Shown here: piece after piece, positions 62,430 to 64,000 of the stretch
How the letters are laid out: every line of letters begins with the position of its first letter
Numbering within the stretch: the stretch's first letter is position 1
DNA from: Exiguobacterium aurantiacum
GTDB taxonomy: Bacteria; Bacillota; Bacilli; Exiguobacteriales; Exiguobacteriaceae
Length of the DNA: 64,000 nucleotides
Reading direction: 5' to 3'
Assembly: GCF_001766415.1 (NCBI RefSeq)
Contig: NZ_MKXO01000001.1
Span: 1,094,897-1,158,896, forward strand
The notes under the pieces: model-generated
Seen by the model: the letters and a program-made list of their open reading frames with translations, nothing else
Database searches by the model: none
What the model was told of the DNA's origin: nothing
Translations under genes and position numbers: made by a program

Positions 62430-62510
62430 TACCGGTGGTCGGAGTCGAACCGACACTCCAGAGGAACACGATTTTGAGTCGTGCGCGTCTACCAATTCCG
62501 CCACACCGGC
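62430..62510 (-). tRNA. tRNA-Leu (anticodon CAA)
   Basis: Long variable arm, anticodon loop CTCAAAA, acceptor GCCGGTG with a G-T end pair. No encoded CCA. Substrate class of TrmL, encoded nearby. Confidence 0.93.
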
Positions 62511-62522
62511 ATATTATGTTGG

Positions 62523-62593
62523 AGGCGCCAGTCGGAATCGAACCGACGATAGAGGAGTTGCAGTCCTCTGCCTTACCACTTGGCTATGGCGCC
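62523..62593 (-). tRNA. tRNA-Cys (anticodon GCA)
   Basis: Acceptor GGCGCCA/TGGCGCC, anticodon GCA, U discriminator, encoded CCA. Confidence 0.95.
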
Positions 62594-62608
62594 AAAGAGA
62601 TTAAATGG

Positions 62609-62680
62609 AGCGGAAGACGGGATTCGAACCCGCGACCCCGACCTTGGCAAGGTCGTATTCTACCACTGAACTACTTCCGC
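62609..62680 (-). tRNA. tRNA-Gly (anticodon GCC)
   Basis: Acceptor GCGGAAG/CTTCCGC, anticodon GCC, U discriminator, encoded CCA. Confidence 0.95.
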
Positions 62681-62687
62681 AAAATGG

Positions 62688-62759
62688 CTGGGCTGGAAGG
62701 GATCGAACCTACGCATGTCGGAATCAAAATCCGATGCCTTACCACTTGGCTACAGCCCA
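62688..62759 (-). tRNA. tRNA-Gln (anticodon TTG)
   Basis: Acceptor TGGGCTG/CAGCCCA, anticodon loop ATTTTGATT centre TTG, encoded CCA. Confidence 0.95.
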
Positions 62760-62767
62760 ACAAAATG

Positions 62768-62842
62768 GGGCGACTGAAGGGAATTGAACCCTCGAATGCC
62801 GGAATCACAATCCGGTGCGTTAACCACTTCGCCACAATCGCC
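62768..62842 (-). tRNA. tRNA-His (anticodon GTG)
   Basis: Acceptor GGCGATT/AGTCGCC with C discriminator, anticodon GTG. The base before position 1 is not G, so the extra 5' G of mature tRNA-His would have to be added after transcription or come from a shifted cut; no full encoded CCA. Confidence 0.93.
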
Positions 62843-62851
62843 ATAATAAAA

Positions 62852-62922
62852 CAGGGGCAGCAGGAATCGAACCCGCGCTGACGGTTTTGGAGACCGTAGT
62901 TCTACCGCTAAACTATGCCCCT
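62852..62922 (-). tRNA. tRNA-Trp (anticodon CCA)
   Basis: Acceptor AGGGGCA/TGCCCCT, anticodon CCA, G discriminator, no encoded 3' CCA. Confidence 0.95.
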
Positions 62923-62929
62923 AAAGTGG

Positions 62930-63010
62930 TGGGGGGGGGCGGATTCGAACCGCCGAACCCGAGGGAGCGGATTTACAGTCCGCCGCGTTTAGCCACTTCG
63001 CTACCCCCCC
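62930..63010 (-). tRNA. tRNA-Tyr (anticodon GTA)
   Basis: Class II with long variable arm; acceptor is an unbroken run of seven G paired with seven C; anticodon GTA; encoded CCA. Queuosine target. Confidence 0.93.
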
Positions 63011-63016
63011 ACATGG

Positions 63017-63089
63017 TGGCTTTGGACGGAATCGAACCGCCGACACAAGGATTTTCAGTCCTTTGCTCTACCAACTGAGCTACAAAGCC
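63017..63089 (-). tRNA. tRNA-Phe (anticodon GAA)
   Basis: Acceptor GGCTTTG/CAAAGCC, anticodon GAA, A discriminator, encoded CCA. Confidence 0.95.
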
Positions 63090-63123
63090 ATGTATGTAGT
63101 AATTTAGTTAAATAAAAAAATGG

Positions 63124-63196
63124 CGGTCCTGACGGGATTCGAACCCGCGATCTTCTGCGTGACAGGCAGACATGTTAACCGCTACACCACAGGACC
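63124..63196 (-). tRNA. tRNA-Asp (anticodon GTC)
   Basis: Acceptor GGTCCTG/CAGGACC, anticodon GTC, G discriminator, encoded CCA. Queuosine target. Confidence 0.95.
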
Positions 63197-63204
63197 AAAG
63201 CTAA

Positions 63205-63278
<74 letters not shown>

Positions 63279-63298
63279 ACGATATAAAATTTAAATGG

Positions 63299-63370
63299 TG
63301 ACCCGTACGGGAATCGAACCCGTGTTACCGCCGTGAAAGGGCGGTGTCTTAACCGCTTGACCAACGGGCC
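63299..63370 (-). tRNA. tRNA-Glu (anticodon TTC)
   Basis: Acceptor GGCCCGT/ACGGGTC with one G-T pair, anticodon TTC, A discriminator, encoded CCA. Confidence 0.95.
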
Positions 63371-63392
63371 ATAATTAGTATGGATAAACTGG

Positions 63393-63480
63393 CGGAGAGC
63401 AAGGGATTCGAACCCTTGAGACGGTTGTGCCGCCTACACGAATTCCAATCGTGCTCCTTCGGCCACTCGGACAGCTCTCC
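63393..63480 (-). tRNA. tRNA-Ser (anticodon GGA)
   Basis: Class II tRNA with long variable arm, acceptor GGAGAGC/GCTCTCC, anticodon GGA, G discriminator, encoded CCA. Confidence 0.95.
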
Positions 63481-63498
63481 AAAGAAGAGAAAAAGTGG

Positions 63499-63570
63499 CT
63501 CCGCAAGTAGGATTTGAACCTACGACCTACCGGTTAACAGCCGGTTGCTCTACCACTGAGCTATTGCGGA
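63499..63570 (-). tRNA. tRNA-Asn (anticodon GTT)
   Basis: Acceptor TCCGCAA/TTGCGGA, anticodon GTT, G discriminator, encoded CCA. First tRNA after 5S rRNA. Queuosine target. Confidence 0.95.
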
Positions 63571-63577
63571 ACGATCT

Positions 63578-63694
<117 letters not shown>

Positions 63695-63792
63695 CAAGTA
63701 TTATATTAACATCATTTAACAGTGACGTCAATATGTTTTTAAGAGATTGAACTCTCAAAACTGAAGATTCATCAATACAAACCATTTCTAGA

Positions 63793-64000
63793 TCAAAGCC
63801 TCGACCGATTAGTATCATTCAGCTCCACACGTCGCCGTGCTTCCACCCATGACCTATCTACCTCATCGTCTCTGAGGGGTCTTTCTTGATTGCTCAAAGG
63901 GAAATCTCATCTCGGAGGGGGCTTCATGCTTAGATGCTTTCAGCACTTATCCCGTCCGCACGTAGCTACCCAGCGATGCTCCTGGCGGAACAACTGGTAC
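63793..64000 (-). rRNA. rrl: 23S ribosomal RNA, 3' end (partial)
   Basis: Conserved 3' end of 23S rRNA: ACTAATCGGTCGAGG close to the terminus, with upstream blocks such as CTAAGCATGAAGC. The gene continues past the right edge. About 95 bases separate it from 5S; they hold only the spacer. The exact 3' base is approximate. Confidence 0.93.

Noticed and set aside
62931..62939. Run of nine G as a possible sequencing error
   Set aside because: The run is needed for the T-stem and acceptor of tRNA-Tyr and pairs with the seven C at the other end.
62435..63078. Plus-strand open frames across the tRNA cluster
   Set aside because: They are antisense readings of tRNA genes; such frames give well-known false proteins with repeated EPTIEELQ-like patterns.

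Overview
The window looks like chromosomal DNA from a low-G+C Gram-positive (Bacillales) bacterium with a fairly high G+C for that group. Gene content, codon use and protein style fit Exiguobacterium, but that genus call is an inference. Most of the window follows, from memory, the backbone of the Bacillus subtilis yhe-yha-hem-yhf-comK-add region: yheA/yheB, yhaM, prsA, yhaI, hpr, yhaH, hit, ecsAB, hemEHY, lplJ, an acyl-CoA ligase, comK and addBA. Between these blocks lie lineage-specific insertions. I see no prophage, insertion sequence or CRISPR array.

Layout. 1-2.9 kb: a cut-off CHASE3/HAMP/GAF/PAS histidine kinase translationally coupled to a receiver-only response regulator. 3-10 kb: addB-addA recombination nuclease. 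10.2-11.4 kb: a truncated globin and two unknown proteins. 11.5-17.4 kb: a lone SwrC-type RND exporter, a short ComK, and the CssRS secretion-stress system. 17.4-20.1 kb: a copper locus csoR-copA-(copZ) with a deletion that fuses the 3' part of copA to the last codons of copZ, followed by a 30-codon gene under a Fur-box-like operator. 20-24.4 kb: acyl-CoA ligase, an EIIA-like protein without its phospho-histidine, lipoate ligase, HAD phosphatase. 24.4-27.8 kb: hemE-hemH-hemY. 27.9-29.6 kb: tnrA divergent from an ammonium transporter with a perfect TnrA palindrome between them. 29.7-36.6 kb: ecsAB, a stress membrane protein with a sigma-B-like promoter, a TcaA-like protein, hit, yhaH, hpr, yhaI and prsA. 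36.7-44.9 kb: yhaM, corA, dinB, a lipoprotein, an SLC13 transporter, yheA, yheB and a CdaR-type regulator. 45-47.6 kb: msmX and a two-gene amino-acid ABC transporter. 47.7-56.6 kb: pgcA, a sulfurtransferase, and glgC-D-A-P without glgB. 56.7-62.3 kb: a class A penicillin-binding protein, an unknown three-gene operon, a 30-codon membrane peptide gene, and queG-ogt-trmL. 62.35-64 kb: the end of an rrn operon on the minus strand (23S 3' end, 5S, 14 tRNAs).

How the genes work together. Carbon storage (glgCDAP, pgcA), the sugar ABC ATPase msmX and the EIIA-like gene each have a cre-like CcpA site upstream. Nitrogen control (tnrA/amt), envelope and secretion quality control (cssRS, prsA, hpr, ecsAB) and coproporphyrin-dependent haem synthesis (hemEHY) form the other coherent groups. 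No stretch over about 300 bases lacks a gene.

The strongest unusual signals are the copA/copZ deletion scar, two unlisted 30-codon membrane peptide genes (one with a 17/19 Fur box), the cysteine-free PrsA, the EIIA-like protein with a lost active site, and the unknown operon at 58.5-60.0 kb.
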